Numbered from the stretch's first letter, positions 8,594 through 17,428 are shown. The stretch is DNA of 33,128 bases from Verrucomicrobiaceae bacterium (GCA_027488755.1 JAIYAZ010000081.1:1-33128); one strand, 5' to 3'. Notes: generated by a model from the letters alone, not told the origin. Program-made: numbers and translations.

Positions 8594-8765
8594 TGCGCGT
8601 GGGGCACTCAAGGTTCACAACGGTCGTCCGTCTTGGTGGTTCGCATCCGCCGGCGACGGCCCGGGTGGTCCCCGGCATGCCTCCCGCGCGTGGTCTGCCA
8701 GCAGGCCCGGGCGTTTTTCACCCGTTTTCGGTCAACCAAGTCTTTCATCCCAGGAATCCAAATTT
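8594..8765. other. 172-base gap before the GH51 gene
   Basis: No gene, promoter pair or repeat could be supported. The GH51 reading frame is open backwards through this stretch to 8583, but the extra 61 codons look non-coding, being rich in Arg, Gly, Pro and Ser, and they precede a well-conserved N-terminus. Confidence 0.5.
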
Positions 8766-10244
8766 ATGAATACCCCATCGTCCCAAGTCCGACTTCATCT
8801 GGAACCCGATCAGAGCTTGCACACGGTCGATCCGCGACTCTTCGGCAGCTTTGTCGAGCATCTGGGCCGCTGCGTTTACACCGGCATTTTTGAACCCGGC
8901 CATCCCACCGCGGACGCGGCGGGCTTCCGGCAGGATGTGGCGGAACTCATCCGCGAACTCGGCCCGACCCTTCTGCGTTACCCCGGCGGAAACTTTGTCT
9001 CCACCTACAACTGGGAGGATGGCGTCGGCCCGGTCAGCGAACGTCCGGTGCGACTCGATCCCGCCTGGCGGGTGAGCGAGCCGAACACGGTGGGAACCAA
9101 CGAGTTCATCCCTTGGTGCCGAGCCGTCGGCTGCGAACCCATGCTGGCTTTCAACATGGGCACGCGCGGACTGGCCGAGGCGCTCGCCTACTGGGAATAC
9201 TGCAACCACCCCGGCGGAACCCGTCTTTCGGATTTGCGGAAAGCGCACGGCCATCCCGAGCCGCACAATGTCCGCCTCTGGTGCCTGGGCAACGAAATGG
9301 ATGGTCCGTGGCAAATGGGTCACAAGACCGCCGAGGAATATGGACGCCAAGCCTGCGAGATCGCCCGTGCCCTGAAACAATGCGATCCCACCCTCGAACT
9401 CGTCGTGGCGGGGAGTTGCAGCGCCGGTCTCCCAACTTACCCGGAGTGGGATCGCATCGTGCTCGAACACACCTACGAGTTCGTGGATCACATTTCCCTT
9501 CACATCTACGTCAACGACCACGAATTGCCGGACCTGCCCGCCTACCTCGCCGTCGGCTTGCGCATGGATGACATGATTCGAACCATCGCCGCCACCTGCG
9601 ATTACGTCAAAGCCCTCAAGCGCGGCAAAAAGGACATCCATCTCGCCTTCGACGAATGGAACGTATGGCACTGGAAAAACCTTCATCCCGAGGGTTTCCT
9701 GCCGTGGTGCCATGCGCCTTCCCAGGTCGAGCAAACCTACACGGCGGCGGAGACCATCATTTTCGGCTCACTCCTGATCAGCCTCCTTCGCCACGCCGAC
9801 CGGGTCCGCATCGCCAACCTCGCCCAACTTGTGAATGTGATCGCCCCTATCATGACCGCACGCGGCGGCCCGGCTTGGAAGCAGGGGATTTTTTACCCCT
9901 TCCAGCATGGCGCGAAATGGGGACGCGGCGAGGTCATTTCCTGCCGCGTGGATGGCCCCACCTACCCGACCAAGGAATTCGGTGAGGTGCCCTTCGTCGA
10001 TGCCGTCGCGGTGCGCGATCCCGAAACCAAATGCCTCACGGTCTTCGCCATCAACCGCAGCCTCACCGAATCGATGCCGCTGGCGATTCCCGCCTCCCTC
10101 CGCCTTTGCGAGCACCTCACCCTCACGGATGGTGACCCCCTGGCCAGTAATACCCCGGAAAATCCCAACCGCCTTCTCCCCCGCCCGGCCGGAAAAACCG
10201 GTTCGCTCCCCCCGCTTTCCTGGAACGTTCTTCGGCTGGAATAA
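8766..10244 (+). CDS. abfA: GH51 intracellular alpha-L-arabinofuranosidase
   Basis: Predicted retaining enzyme that releases terminal alpha-L-arabinofuranose from arabinoxylan or arabinan fragments. The 492 residues match the roughly 500-residue AbfA type: a TIM barrel followed by a C-terminal beta-sandwich (about 390-492). Typical motifs include RLFGSFVEHLGR near the N-terminus, LLRYPGGNFVSTYNWEDGVG, the acid/base Glu177 in CLGNEMDGPWQ, and the nucleophile Glu297 in LAFDEWNVW; both positions are close to those of the Geobacillus enzyme. There is no signal peptide. I chose the ATG at 8766, directly before the conserved N-terminus, rather than an earlier in-frame start at 8583 that adds a low-complexity leader. 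It is the last gene before the operator-like site at 10305. Confidence 0.95.
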   Translation: MNTPSSQVRLHLEPDQSLHTVDPRLFGSFVEHLGRCVYTGIFEPGHPTADAAGFRQDVAELIRELGPTLLRYPGGNFVSTYNWEDGVGPVSERPVRLDPAWRVSEPNTVGTNEFIPWCRAVGCEPMLAFNMGTRGLAEALAYWEYCNHPGGTRLSDLRKAHGHPEPHNVRLWCLGNEMDGPWQMGHKTAEEYGRQACEIARALKQCDPTLELVVAGSCSAGLPTYPEWDRIVLEHTYEFVDHISLHIYVNDHELPDLPAYLAVGLRMDDMIRTIAATCDYVKALKRGKKDIHLAFDEWNVWHWKNLHPEGFLPWCHAPSQVEQTYTAAETIIFGSLLISLLRHADRVRIANLAQLVNVIAPIMTARGGPAWKQGIFYPFQHGAKWGRGEVISCRVDGPTYPTKEFGEVPFVDAVAVRDPETKCLTVFAINRSLTESMPLAIPASLRLCEHLTLTDGDPLASNTPENPNRLLPRPAGKTGSLPPLSWNVLRLE

Positions 10245-10260
10245 AGCGGATGCGCGGCGA

Positions 10261-10277
10261 TCTCCCCGCCCGGGAGA
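10261..10277. terminator. hairpin after the GH51 gene
   Basis: TCTCCC (10261-10266) and GGGAGA (10272-10277) can form a six-base-pair stem with a five-base loop, 16 bases after the GH51 stop. No T-tract follows, so intrinsic termination is uncertain. The position between two likely transcripts makes it a reasonable candidate. Confidence 0.33.
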
Positions 10278-10304
10278 CCCAAAACTTCGGCACCGATGAC
10301 AAAA

Positions 10305-10320
10305 TAGAAACGCGTTTACT
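10305..10320. promoter_or_regulatory. candidate LacI-family operator before the PEP-CTERM gene
   Basis: TAGAAACGCGTTTACT contains the ten-base perfect palindrome AAACGCGTTT (10308-10317) and shares the 12 bases AACGCGTTTACT with the site at 3779-3790. It lies 67 bases before the chosen start of the PEP-CTERM gene. Sharing suggests the same LacI-type regulator controls both promoters; no such regulator is in the window. Confidence 0.5.
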
Positions 10321-10387
10321 TCAAAACCATTCGCGTGCCCTTGGGGACAGTGAAATATTTTGTCGAGTTCCTTCCCTCCACTTACCC

Positions 10388-12535
10388 ATGAAAATTCGAT
10401 TTGTCGGCGTTATTTCCTCGCTTGTTTTTGCCCTCTCCGTCCACGCGCAAACCTCGTGGAATGCCAGCACAGGCGGGGACTGGGATCTGGCGGGAAATTG
10501 GAATCCTGCGGTGATCCCGAACGGCGTTGGAGCCGATGTGCGCATCACGAATCTTACGACGAGCGGGGAATACATCATCAGCGCCTCGGTCCCCCAGGAC
10601 TTCACCGTCGGGCGGCTCGACTTCGGCACCAACACGGCGAACGTCGATCTCGACATGCTTCTCGATGCCAATGTCAGTCTCATTTTTGATGTGACGACGG
10701 GCAGCGCGCAACTCAACTTGGCCACCGGCGGGAGCGGCTCAACCATGACGATCGATTCCTCGATCCAGTTGAACGACAACCTGACCTCCACCAGCGTGCG
10801 CAACGGCGGCACCCAAGTGACCGCCCAATTCACCGGCGCGATCAACCTTCAGGGCAACACTTGGACGGTCAGCAACACCGTCCAACCCCTGCGTTTTGAC
10901 GGTTTGATTTCCGGCTCCGGCGGTGGGTTCATCATCGCCAACCCTAACGCGACCACCCGCCAAACGTTTTTCAACAACACGGCCAGCACCTTCTCCGGTG
11001 GCGTCAGCATCCAGCGGGCCGCCACCGTCCAGCTCAGCTCAACCAATGGCAACTACACCGCCACCGGCGGCGGGGGCATCCTCGGCACCGGCACGATTTC
11101 CGTGGCGAGCGACAGCACCACGAACGACAACCTCGCCGCCACGATCAACTCGAACGGTGCATTTTTCACCAACGACTACACCGATACGACGACCAACGTG
11201 CTTGGTAACACCTTAGACATCGCCTCGGGCCGTGTCCTGCGAATCGATACCGGAAACCGCCCCATGAACTTCGGCGACGCCGACGGCGATCTCACCGGCT
11301 CCGGTCGCTTGGTCAAGGTCGGCGGCCAGGCCAACGGTCCTCGCCAACTCGCGCTCAACTTCGCCAACACCGGCTTCACCGGCGTGGTGGAGATTCAAGA
11401 CGGCCAGATTCAAACCCGCGTCACGAACGCGCTGGCCACCGGATCCACCATTGTCTTCAATCCGCAGAACAGCACCAACGGCGTCGCCCTTCAGGGTGGC
11501 ATGGCCAGTGGTGCGGCCGTGACGATCGGCAGCAACCTTGACTTCCAACGCACCGCCTCCGGCCACGTCCAGTTTATCTCCACCTCCGGCAATTCCACCT
11601 TCGAGATCACCGGCAACTTCTCCAACTCGGGCACCGGCACCGCCGGCTACATCGGCGTCGGTCGTGGCAACAACAACAACACCGTCGGCAACGGCGGTTT
11701 TTCCGTCGGCACGAACACCGGCAATGCCACCATCATCCTCAGCGGCACGGGCACGCTGGAAAACAACGTCGGCATCGTGGACGGCACCAGCACGCAATCC
11801 ATCCTCCGCCTCGCCAACACCAGCGGTGCCCAGACCTTCTCCGGTGTCATTTCCGGCAACGGCGACCTCGTCCGCAACGGCGTCGGCGGCACCACCATCG
11901 TCTCCGGCATCAACACCTACAACGGCACCACGACCGTCAGGGCGGGTCGTCTCGACGTGGACGGCACGCACGGTGCGGCCAGTGTGGTCGGGGCCTACGC
12001 GGTCAATGGTGGTATCTTGGGTGGTAACGGGGCCATTCGCGCCGGATCCGGCTCGGCGGTCGCGATTGCGGCCACCAGTTCGGCGATGATCACCGGTGGT
12101 GCCTCCGGCATCGTTGGGAATCTCAAACTTGATGGTGGCGCGACGACCGGTGCGATCTTGAGCATGGCCACGGGCACGACCTTCACCTTCGACATCGGGG
12201 CCACCGCCGACAAAATCAGTTTTTGGAACTATGCCGGGGCCGCCGACTTCGTCCGCAACAACAACCTCATCGATCTCGCGGACATCGGCAGTGCGGGAGT
12301 GGGAACTTACACGTTGTTCGACTTCTACAGCGATGGCGGAACAACCCCGACGGCGTCCGGCATCACGGACGGCTTGGCCCTTGGCGTCATTCCCGCCGGA
12401 TGGAGTGCCAATCTGGTGTTCAATTCCAACTCGATCGACCTCCAGCTCAATGCCGTGCCCGAGCCAGCTACGGTTGCCCTGATTGCCACGGGTCTCGCGG
12501 CGGTCACCCTGTTCCGTCGTCGTCGCAATTCGTGA
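10388..12535 (+). CDS. secreted PEP-CTERM protein with autotransporter-type beta-strand repeats
   Basis: A 715-residue exported surface or matrix protein of unknown binding partner. It begins with a clear signal peptide (MKIRFVGVISSLVFALSVHA, cleavage likely after residue 20). The body is very rich in Gly, Asn, Thr and Ser and consists of repeated short beta-strands of passenger-domain type, with an autotransporter-associated repeat at about 490-530 (GINTYNGTTTVRAGRLDVDG). The C-terminus carries a PEP-CTERM tail: VPEP at 690-693, a hydrophobic stretch, then RRRR and two residues. Such tails are cut by an exosortase during sorting; none is encoded here. I chose the ATG at 10388 because it begins the signal peptide; the frame is open back to 10250. 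There is no catalytic motif. It sits between the GH51 and GH1 genes behind its own operator-like site. Confidence 0.9.
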   Translation: MKIRFVGVISSLVFALSVHAQTSWNASTGGDWDLAGNWNPAVIPNGVGADVRITNLTTSGEYIISASVPQDFTVGRLDFGTNTANVDLDMLLDANVSLIFDVTTGSAQLNLATGGSGSTMTIDSSIQLNDNLTSTSVRNGGTQVTAQFTGAINLQGNTWTVSNTVQPLRFDGLISGSGGGFIIANPNATTRQTFFNNTASTFSGGVSIQRAATVQLSSTNGNYTATGGGGILGTGTISVASDSTTNDNLAATINSNGAFFTNDYTDTTTNVLGNTLDIASGRVLRIDTGNRPMNFGDADGDLTGSGRLVKVGGQANGPRQLALNFANTGFTGVVEIQDGQIQTRVTNALATGSTIVFNPQNSTNGVALQGGMASGAAVTIGSNLDFQRTASGHVQFISTSGNSTFEITGNFSNSGTGTAGYIGVGRGNNNNTVGNGGFSVGTNTGNATIILSGTGTLENNVGIVDGTSTQSILRLANTSGAQTFSGVISGNGDLVRNGVGGTTIVSGINTYNGTTTVRAGRLDVDGTHGAASVVGAYAVNGGILGGNGAIRAGSGSAVAIAATSSAMITGGASGIVGNLKLDGGATTGAILSMATGTTFTFDIGATADKISFWNYAGAADFVRNNNLIDLADIGSAGVGTYTLFDFYSDGGTTPTASGITDGLALGVIPAGWSANLVFNSNSIDLQLNAVPEPATVALIATGLAAVTLFRRRRNS

Positions 12536-12674
12536 GAAGGGTGGGGGGCTGCAACATGGACGCCGCAAGTTTTCCGGCTTGGCATGCTTCTCTGCCTTAA
12601 AGCCGGTCGCTTGAAACCCGCCCCCATCCATCGCGACGAAGGCAGGAAGCCGGCCTTTGAAACGCTCGGGATCA

Positions 12675-12689
12675 ACCCGATGCCCGGGT
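12675..12689. terminator. weak hairpin between the PEP-CTERM and GH1 genes
   Basis: In the 198-base gap after the PEP-CTERM gene, ACCCG (12675-12679) and CGGGT (12685-12689) can pair around a five-base loop, followed about 15 bases later by an AT-rich stretch (TTATCAATTTTAA). The stem is short. The AT-rich stretch could instead be part of the promoter for the GH1-led gene run; no clear -35 box was seen. Confidence 0.22.
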
Positions 12690-12733
12690 GCGCTCCTCAT
12701 TATCAATTTTAACTTCTGACGTTTTCCCGCCGC

Positions 12734-14161
12734 ATGAGCGCCGCCACCTTTCCGCCGAATTTTCTTTGGGGCGCGGCGACCGCCGCCTACCAAATCGAGG
12801 GCAGCCCCGACGCCGACGGCAAGGGGCCGTCGATCTGGGACATGATGTGCCGCAAGGAGGGGGCCATCGCGGGCGGCGTGACCGGCGATGTGGCCTGCGA
12901 CCACTACCGGCGTATGAAGGCCGATGTGGCCATGATGAAAGAGATGGGCCTGCAGGCGTATCGCTTTTCCCTCGCTTGGTCGCGCGTATTTCCCGAAGGC
13001 ACGGGTTCGGTCAATCAAAAGGGGCTCGATTTCTACAACGCCCTCGTCGATGAACTGCTGGCCGCCGACATCGTGCCCTTTGCCACGCTGTATCACTGGG
13101 ATCTGCCGCTCGCGTTGCATCATCGCGGCGGCTGGATGAACCGCGAGATCAAGGATTGGTTTGCGGATTACGCCGCCGTGGTGGGCCGCTCCCTGGGTGA
13201 CCGCGTTAAATGGTGGATGACTCTGAACGAGCCTTCGGTGTTCGTTGTCTGCGGATATCACCTCGGCAGCCACGCTCCCGGGTTGAAAATGTCCACCACC
13301 GAGGCCCTGCGCTGCGGACATCACACCTTGCTCGCCCACGGCATGGGCACCCAGGCTCTCCGGGCCGCCTGCCCTCAGGACGTCAAAATCGGCATGGCCC
13401 CGGCGGGATATGCGAAAATTCCCGACTCGGAATCACCCGCTGACATTGAGGCCGCGCGTCGCTCGTTGTTTTCCATCAATGGCCAGACCCTCTGGGACAT
13501 CCCGCTGTGGCTCGATCCCGTCTATCTCGGAAAATATCCGGAGGATGCCCTCCAGGCCTTCGGCGAGAAATGGCACCATCCCTGTGAGAGCGATCTGACC
13601 ATCATTCATCAGCCGCTGGATTTCATCGGGTCGAATTGCTACTCCGGCCTGCGCGTCCGCGCCGGAGCGCGGGAGGTTTCCCGGGAAGGCCTGAGCGCCA
13701 CGTCACTCGGCGGGGGCGATGCGTCCGTGGGGATTTCCGCCGAGGATCTTCCCTATCCGCCCGAACACCCCACCGGCCAGCTTTCCTGGCTGATGCTTGC
13801 GCCGGAGGCCCTCTATTGGAAGGCCCGCTTCTACACGGAACGTTACGGACGCCTCCCCTTCGTCGTCACCGAAAACGGATTTTGCAGCGGGGACTGGATC
13901 GCGCTCGATGGCAAAGTCCACGATGCGGCGCGCATCGACTATCTGCACCGCTATCTGCGCCATCTGCGCCGCGCAGCAGCCGAGGGGATCGAACTGGGCG
14001 GATACTTCCAATGGTCACTCATGGACAACTTCGAATGGGCCGAGGGTTACAAACCCCGCTTCGGCCTCGTTCACGTGGATTTCCCGACGCAGACCCGCAC
14101 CCTCAAGGACTCAGCCCACTGGTATCGCGAGGTCATCCGAAACCATGGGGCAAGCCTTTAG
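12734..14161 (+). CDS. GH1 family beta-glycosidase (beta-glucosidase type)
   Basis: Predicted retaining beta-glucosidase or beta-galactosidase acting on imported oligosaccharides. The 475 residues span a complete GH1 TIM barrel. The N-terminal family signature is present (FPPNFLWGAATAAYQIEG), with the acid/base Glu166 in TLNEPSV and the nucleophile Glu380 in VVTENGF. The sugar-binding Gln20, His121/Trp122 (LYHWDLP) and the C-terminal FEWAEGYKPRFGL are also present. No signal peptide is visible, so it is cytoplasmic. It is the first gene of the long plus-strand run. Its last 17 bases overlap the start of the sulfatase gene, suggesting translational coupling. GH1 does not allow the glycone specificity to be read confidently. 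Confidence 0.95.
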   Translation: MSAATFPPNFLWGAATAAYQIEGSPDADGKGPSIWDMMCRKEGAIAGGVTGDVACDHYRRMKADVAMMKEMGLQAYRFSLAWSRVFPEGTGSVNQKGLDFYNALVDELLAADIVPFATLYHWDLPLALHHRGGWMNREIKDWFADYAAVVGRSLGDRVKWWMTLNEPSVFVVCGYHLGSHAPGLKMSTTEALRCGHHTLLAHGMGTQALRAACPQDVKIGMAPAGYAKIPDSESPADIEAARRSLFSINGQTLWDIPLWLDPVYLGKYPEDALQAFGEKWHHPCESDLTIIHQPLDFIGSNCYSGLRVRAGAREVSREGLSATSLGGGDASVGISAEDLPYPPEHPTGQLSWLMLAPEALYWKARFYTERYGRLPFVVTENGFCSGDWIALDGKVHDAARIDYLHRYLRHLRRAAAEGIELGGYFQWSLMDNFEWAEGYKPRFGLVHVDFPTQTRTLKDSAHWYREVIRNHGASL

Positions 14162-15803
14162 TCTCGCGAGGGTCGCCTTGCTTGCGTTCGTCGCGGCAAC
14201 ATCTTCCCGCGCGATGGTCCCATCATCGGAGCGACCGGACATCGTGGTGATTCTTGCCGATGACCTCGGCTTCAGCGATCTCGGTTGCCAGGGCGGAGAA
14301 ATTTCCACCCCAAATATCGACCGGCTCGCGGCGGAAGGGGCGCGCTTTTTGGCGGCGTCGAATGCCGCCCGATGCTGCCCCAGCCGTGCGGCGCTTCTGA
14401 CGGGCGCGTATCCCCACCGGGTTGGAATGGGGTGGATGACGCAGGTGGATCTGGGGCGCCCCGCCTATCGAGCCGAGTTGGCCGCCAATTGTTCGACCCT
14501 GCCGGAGATCCTTTCGACCGCCGGCTACCGCACGTTCATGGCCGGCAAGTGGCACCTCACGGCGGAACGAGAGAGCAACGGCCTCCCGCCAAAGGAAAGC
14601 TGGCCCACGCGGCGGGGTTTCGACGGATTTTATGGCATCCTCGGCGGCGGGGGTTCCTACTTTTCCCCGCGGTTTCTCCTGCGCGGGGAAACGCCCGTCG
14701 CGCCCGGGCCGAATTACGACTTCACCGCGGCCATCACCGATGCAGCGGTGGACTTCCTGTGGTCCCAAGTCCCCGGGCCGCGCTTCCTCTACGTGGCCTA
14801 CACCGCCCCGCACTGGCCCCTCCATGCCGCCGAGCCGGAGATCGCCCGCCATCTGCCCATCTATGCGGCCGGCTATCAGGCCATTCGGGAGGGGCGCCTC
14901 GATCGCCTGCGGAAGGACGGCATCCTTCCTTCCGGCGGGAGCGCGGCCCCGGACACCACGCCGGACTGGTCGCGACTTTCGCCTGCCGCGCAGGCGGACC
15001 AGGCCCGACGGATGGCCATCTATGCTGCGCAGGTCGAGGCCATGGACCGTGGCGTGGGGCGCATCCTCAAGGCCGTGCGCGAAAGCGGTCGGGATGAAAA
15101 TACGCTCGTCATTTTCGCGTCGGACAACGGCGCGTGTGCCGAGGAACTCGAGCCGCCCCCGCTGCCCGCAAACCTCGCTGCGACCGAGCGCAGCAGCTAT
15201 GGCGCGGCGTGGGCGTCCATTAGCAGTCTGCCCTTTCGCGGATTCAAAAAAGATCCTCTCCAGGGCGGCGTGGCGACTCCGCTGTTCTTACGGTGGCCCG
15301 CCAGGATCAAGCCCGGAATCCGAATTGGCGACCCCGTTCAATTGATTGATGTGCTTCCCACCTGTGCGGACGCCGCGCAGGCAACCCTGCCCGACGAGCG
15401 AGGCGGCCAGGAGATGATCCGGCCGGACGGATTGTCTCTCCTGCCCGCCGTCCTGGATGGGAAGCCGCTCCCCGCCCGCGACCTGTTTTTTGAACATGAA
15501 GGCGGTCGCGCCATCCGGCGGGGTCCGCTCAAGGCGCTTGCCCTCCGCGATGCCGCGGACTGGCAGCTTTTTGACCTCGAAACCGATCCCGCCGAGCTTC
15601 GGGATCTTGCCCCGGAACGCCCGACCGTGCTGGCCTCGATGCAAACCGCCTGGACTCACTGGGCCGAAGTCAACGGCATCCTCCCCCTGGATAAACGGGA
15701 TTGGGGGGATCGCACCAGAGATCCCCGCGGGGGGCAATCTCCGCCTGCCGCGGCGTCGCCCGCGACGGACTCCCCACCCAGTCTCCACCATCTTTCCGAA
15801 TGA
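14145..15803 (+). CDS. exported type I (S1) sulfatase
   Basis: Predicted to hydrolyse a sulfate ester, probably on a carbohydrate. The 552 residues begin with a signal peptide (about 1-23, hydrophobic ARVALLAFVAA), so it acts in the periplasm or outside. The S1 signature CCPSRAALLTG places the formylglycine precursor at Cys77 (CxPSR with x = Cys). Metal ligands Asp39/Asp40 (ILADDLGFSD) and Asp327/Asn328 (ASDNG) are present, as are GKWHL and the FKKDPLQGG segment typical of arylsulfatase-like members. The formylglycine-generating enzyme is not in the window. I chose the ATG at 14145, which begins the signal peptide and overlaps the GH1 gene by 17 bases; its stop overlaps the GH13 start (ATGA). 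It is the only exported enzyme in the run, and the sulfated substrate is unknown. Confidence 0.92.
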   Translation: MGQAFSLARVALLAFVAATSSRAMVPSSERPDIVVILADDLGFSDLGCQGGEISTPNIDRLAAEGARFLAASNAARCCPSRAALLTGAYPHRVGMGWMTQVDLGRPAYRAELAANCSTLPEILSTAGYRTFMAGKWHLTAERESNGLPPKESWPTRRGFDGFYGILGGGGSYFSPRFLLRGETPVAPGPNYDFTAAITDAAVDFLWSQVPGPRFLYVAYTAPHWPLHAAEPEIARHLPIYAAGYQAIREGRLDRLRKDGILPSGGSAAPDTTPDWSRLSPAAQADQARRMAIYAAQVEAMDRGVGRILKAVRESGRDENTLVIFASDNGACAEELEPPPLPANLAATERSSYGAAWASISSLPFRGFKKDPLQGGVATPLFLRWPARIKPGIRIGDPVQLIDVLPTCADAAQATLPDERGGQEMIRPDGLSLLPAVLDGKPLPARDLFFEHEGGRAIRRGPLKALALRDAADWQLFDLETDPAELRDLAPERPTVLASMQTAWTHWAEVNGILPLDKRDWGDRTRDPRGGQSPPAAASPATDSPPSLHHLSE

Positions 15804-17428
15804 ACCCATCCCGCCGCCCCTCCTGGTTGCACCAAGCCGTTTTTTATCAAGTTTATCCCCAATCCTTCGCGGACTCGAACGGCGACGGCATTGGCGATCT
15901 ACCGGGTTTGATTTCCAAACTACCCTACCTGAAATCGCTCGGGGTCACCGCGCTGTGGCTCAACCCGATCTTTGAATCCCCCTTCGGCGATGCAGGCTAT
16001 GACATCTCGGATTTCCGCAAAGTCGCCGCCCGCTACGGCACCAATGAGGATGCGATCCGCCTCTTCCAAGAGGCCCACAAACTCGGGTTGAAGGTGGTGC
16101 TCGATCTGGTCGCCGGTCATACCTCCGACGAGCATCCGTGGTTTCAATCGGCTGCCAGCGACCCCAAAAGCCCTTACCGCGAACACTACATTTTTACCGG
16201 CGACGAACCGCAGCAATCGATGTTCGGCGACAGCATTCCCCGGACCGCGCAGGGCGAACATTTTGTGGCCAACTTTCTGCCCTTTCAACCGGCCCTGCGC
16301 TACGGTTACAAGCACCCTGATCCCTCCAAACCTTGGCAATTGCCACCCGAGCATCCGGCCTGCCTTGCGGTGCGCGTGGAGCTGCGGGACATCATGAAGT
16401 TCTGGCTCGATCTCGGCTGCGATGGATTTCGCGTGGACATGGCCGCCTCGCTGATCCGCGGTCCGGGGGACAACACCATCCTCGCCCGACTGTGGCAGGG
16501 ATTTCGCTCCTGGTTTGATCGGGACTATCCCGAGGCCGTGCTGGTTGCCGAGTGGGGCAATCCCATCGAAGCGATCAACGCGGGCTTCCACATTGATTTT
16601 TTGCTCCATTTTGGCGAACCCGCCTACACCCACCTCGTCGGCTCGCCCAACGAGATCATCGGCAACCGGCGCGTGCCCCACGTCTTCTTCGAACGCTCCG
16701 GAGAGGGCGATATCCGGCTCTTTCTGGACAACTACCTCAAGCACTACTCGGCAACCGTCGGGCGCGGCTACATCTCGCTGCCGACCGGAAACCACGATTT
16801 CCAACGCCCGCGTCGCGGCCGGGACCTTGCCGACCTACGCGTGCTTTACGCCATGCTCTTCACCATGCCCGGCACGCCCTTTCTCTACTACGGCGATGAG
16901 ATCGGCATGCGCAATATCGACGGCCTGCCGGAGAAGGAAGGCTCCATGTGGCGCACCGGCAATCGCACCCCCATGCAATGGGAACACGGGGCCCCGAATC
17001 TCGGCTTCTCCACCGCGCCGAAAAAACGGCTTTACCTCCCCGTGGACCCCGCCAAGGACGCTCCCACCGTGTCGAAACAGCTCGCCGACAAGGCGTCACT
17101 CCTGCACCTCACCCGTTCGCTCATTGCCCTGCGGCGAAAGCATCCTGGTCTCGGCAACGACGCCGAGTTTCGTCCGGTCTTCGCCCAGAGCGGACGCTAT
17201 CCGTTCGTCTATGAGCGCGGCACCGCCGCCACCGGACGGTTCCTCATCGCCATCAACCCCGCCGCGGCACCCTGCGTGGTCGATTTGCCCGCCTTGGGGC
17301 AGGCCCGTGTTTTGTTGGCCGAAGGCACGAAACGCGCGGGCACGAAACTGACGCTTGCCGGCGTTTCCTTTGCCATTTTCTCCCTGCCGGAACCCGCCCG
17401 CGGCCGAGCCGTCTCCCGCGCCTCCTGA
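15800..17428 (+). CDS. GH13 family alpha-glucosidase-like enzyme
   Basis: A retaining alpha-glucan-active enzyme of the alpha-amylase family, most similar in layout to intracellular alpha-glucosidases. Of 542 residues, the barrel carries conserved regions in order: VFYQVYPQSFADSNGDGIGD, DLVAGHTSDEH, the nucleophile Asp213 in GFRVDMAAS, the acid Glu251 in VAEWGNP, and Asp333 in GNHDFQRP. A short domain C ends the protein (about 460-542). No signal peptide is seen. The ATG at 15800 overlaps the sulfatase stop as ATGA, and the conserved N-terminal WLHQAVFYQVYP follows within ten residues. It is odd in a cluster otherwise aimed at xylose, arabinose and galactose linkages; it may remove alpha-glucosyl residues or handle storage glucans. 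Confidence 0.93.
   Translation: MNPSRRPSWLHQAVFYQVYPQSFADSNGDGIGDLPGLISKLPYLKSLGVTALWLNPIFESPFGDAGYDISDFRKVAARYGTNEDAIRLFQEAHKLGLKVVLDLVAGHTSDEHPWFQSAASDPKSPYREHYIFTGDEPQQSMFGDSIPRTAQGEHFVANFLPFQPALRYGYKHPDPSKPWQLPPEHPACLAVRVELRDIMKFWLDLGCDGFRVDMAASLIRGPGDNTILARLWQGFRSWFDRDYPEAVLVAEWGNPIEAINAGFHIDFLLHFGEPAYTHLVGSPNEIIGNRRVPHVFFERSGEGDIRLFLDNYLKHYSATVGRGYISLPTGNHDFQRPRRGRDLADLRVLYAMLFTMPGTPFLYYGDEIGMRNIDGLPEKEGSMWRTGNRTPMQWEHGAPNLGFSTAPKKRLYLPVDPAKDAPTVSKQLADKASLLHLTRSLIALRRKHPGLGNDAEFRPVFAQSGRYPFVYERGTAATGRFLIAINPAAAPCVVDLPALGQARVLLAEGTKRAGTKLTLAGVSFAIFSLPEPARGRAVSRAS

Noticed and set aside
6791-8611. A 606-codon open frame on the minus strand opposite the GH-O-like gene
   Set aside because: It is an antisense artefact of high GC content; the plus-strand frame carries recognisable motifs and the minus one does not.
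8583-8765. Upstream extension of the GH51 frame
   Set aside because: The added 61 residues are low-complexity and precede a complete, conserved AbfA N-terminus at 8766.
10250-10387. Upstream extension of the PEP-CTERM frame
   Set aside because: It would bury the signal peptide that starts at 10388 and would translate across the operator-like site.
10340-10387. Possible -10 element (GAAATATTTT) before the PEP-CTERM gene
   Set aside because: AT-rich and suggestive, but no -35 element was found at a proper distance, so no promoter was called.
11213-13339. A 708-codon open frame on the minus strand across the PEP-CTERM and GH1 genes
   Set aside because: It is antisense to two well-supported genes. 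Its translation is rich in Gly, Asp, Val and Arg repeats mirroring the codon bias of the plus strand, with no domain pattern.
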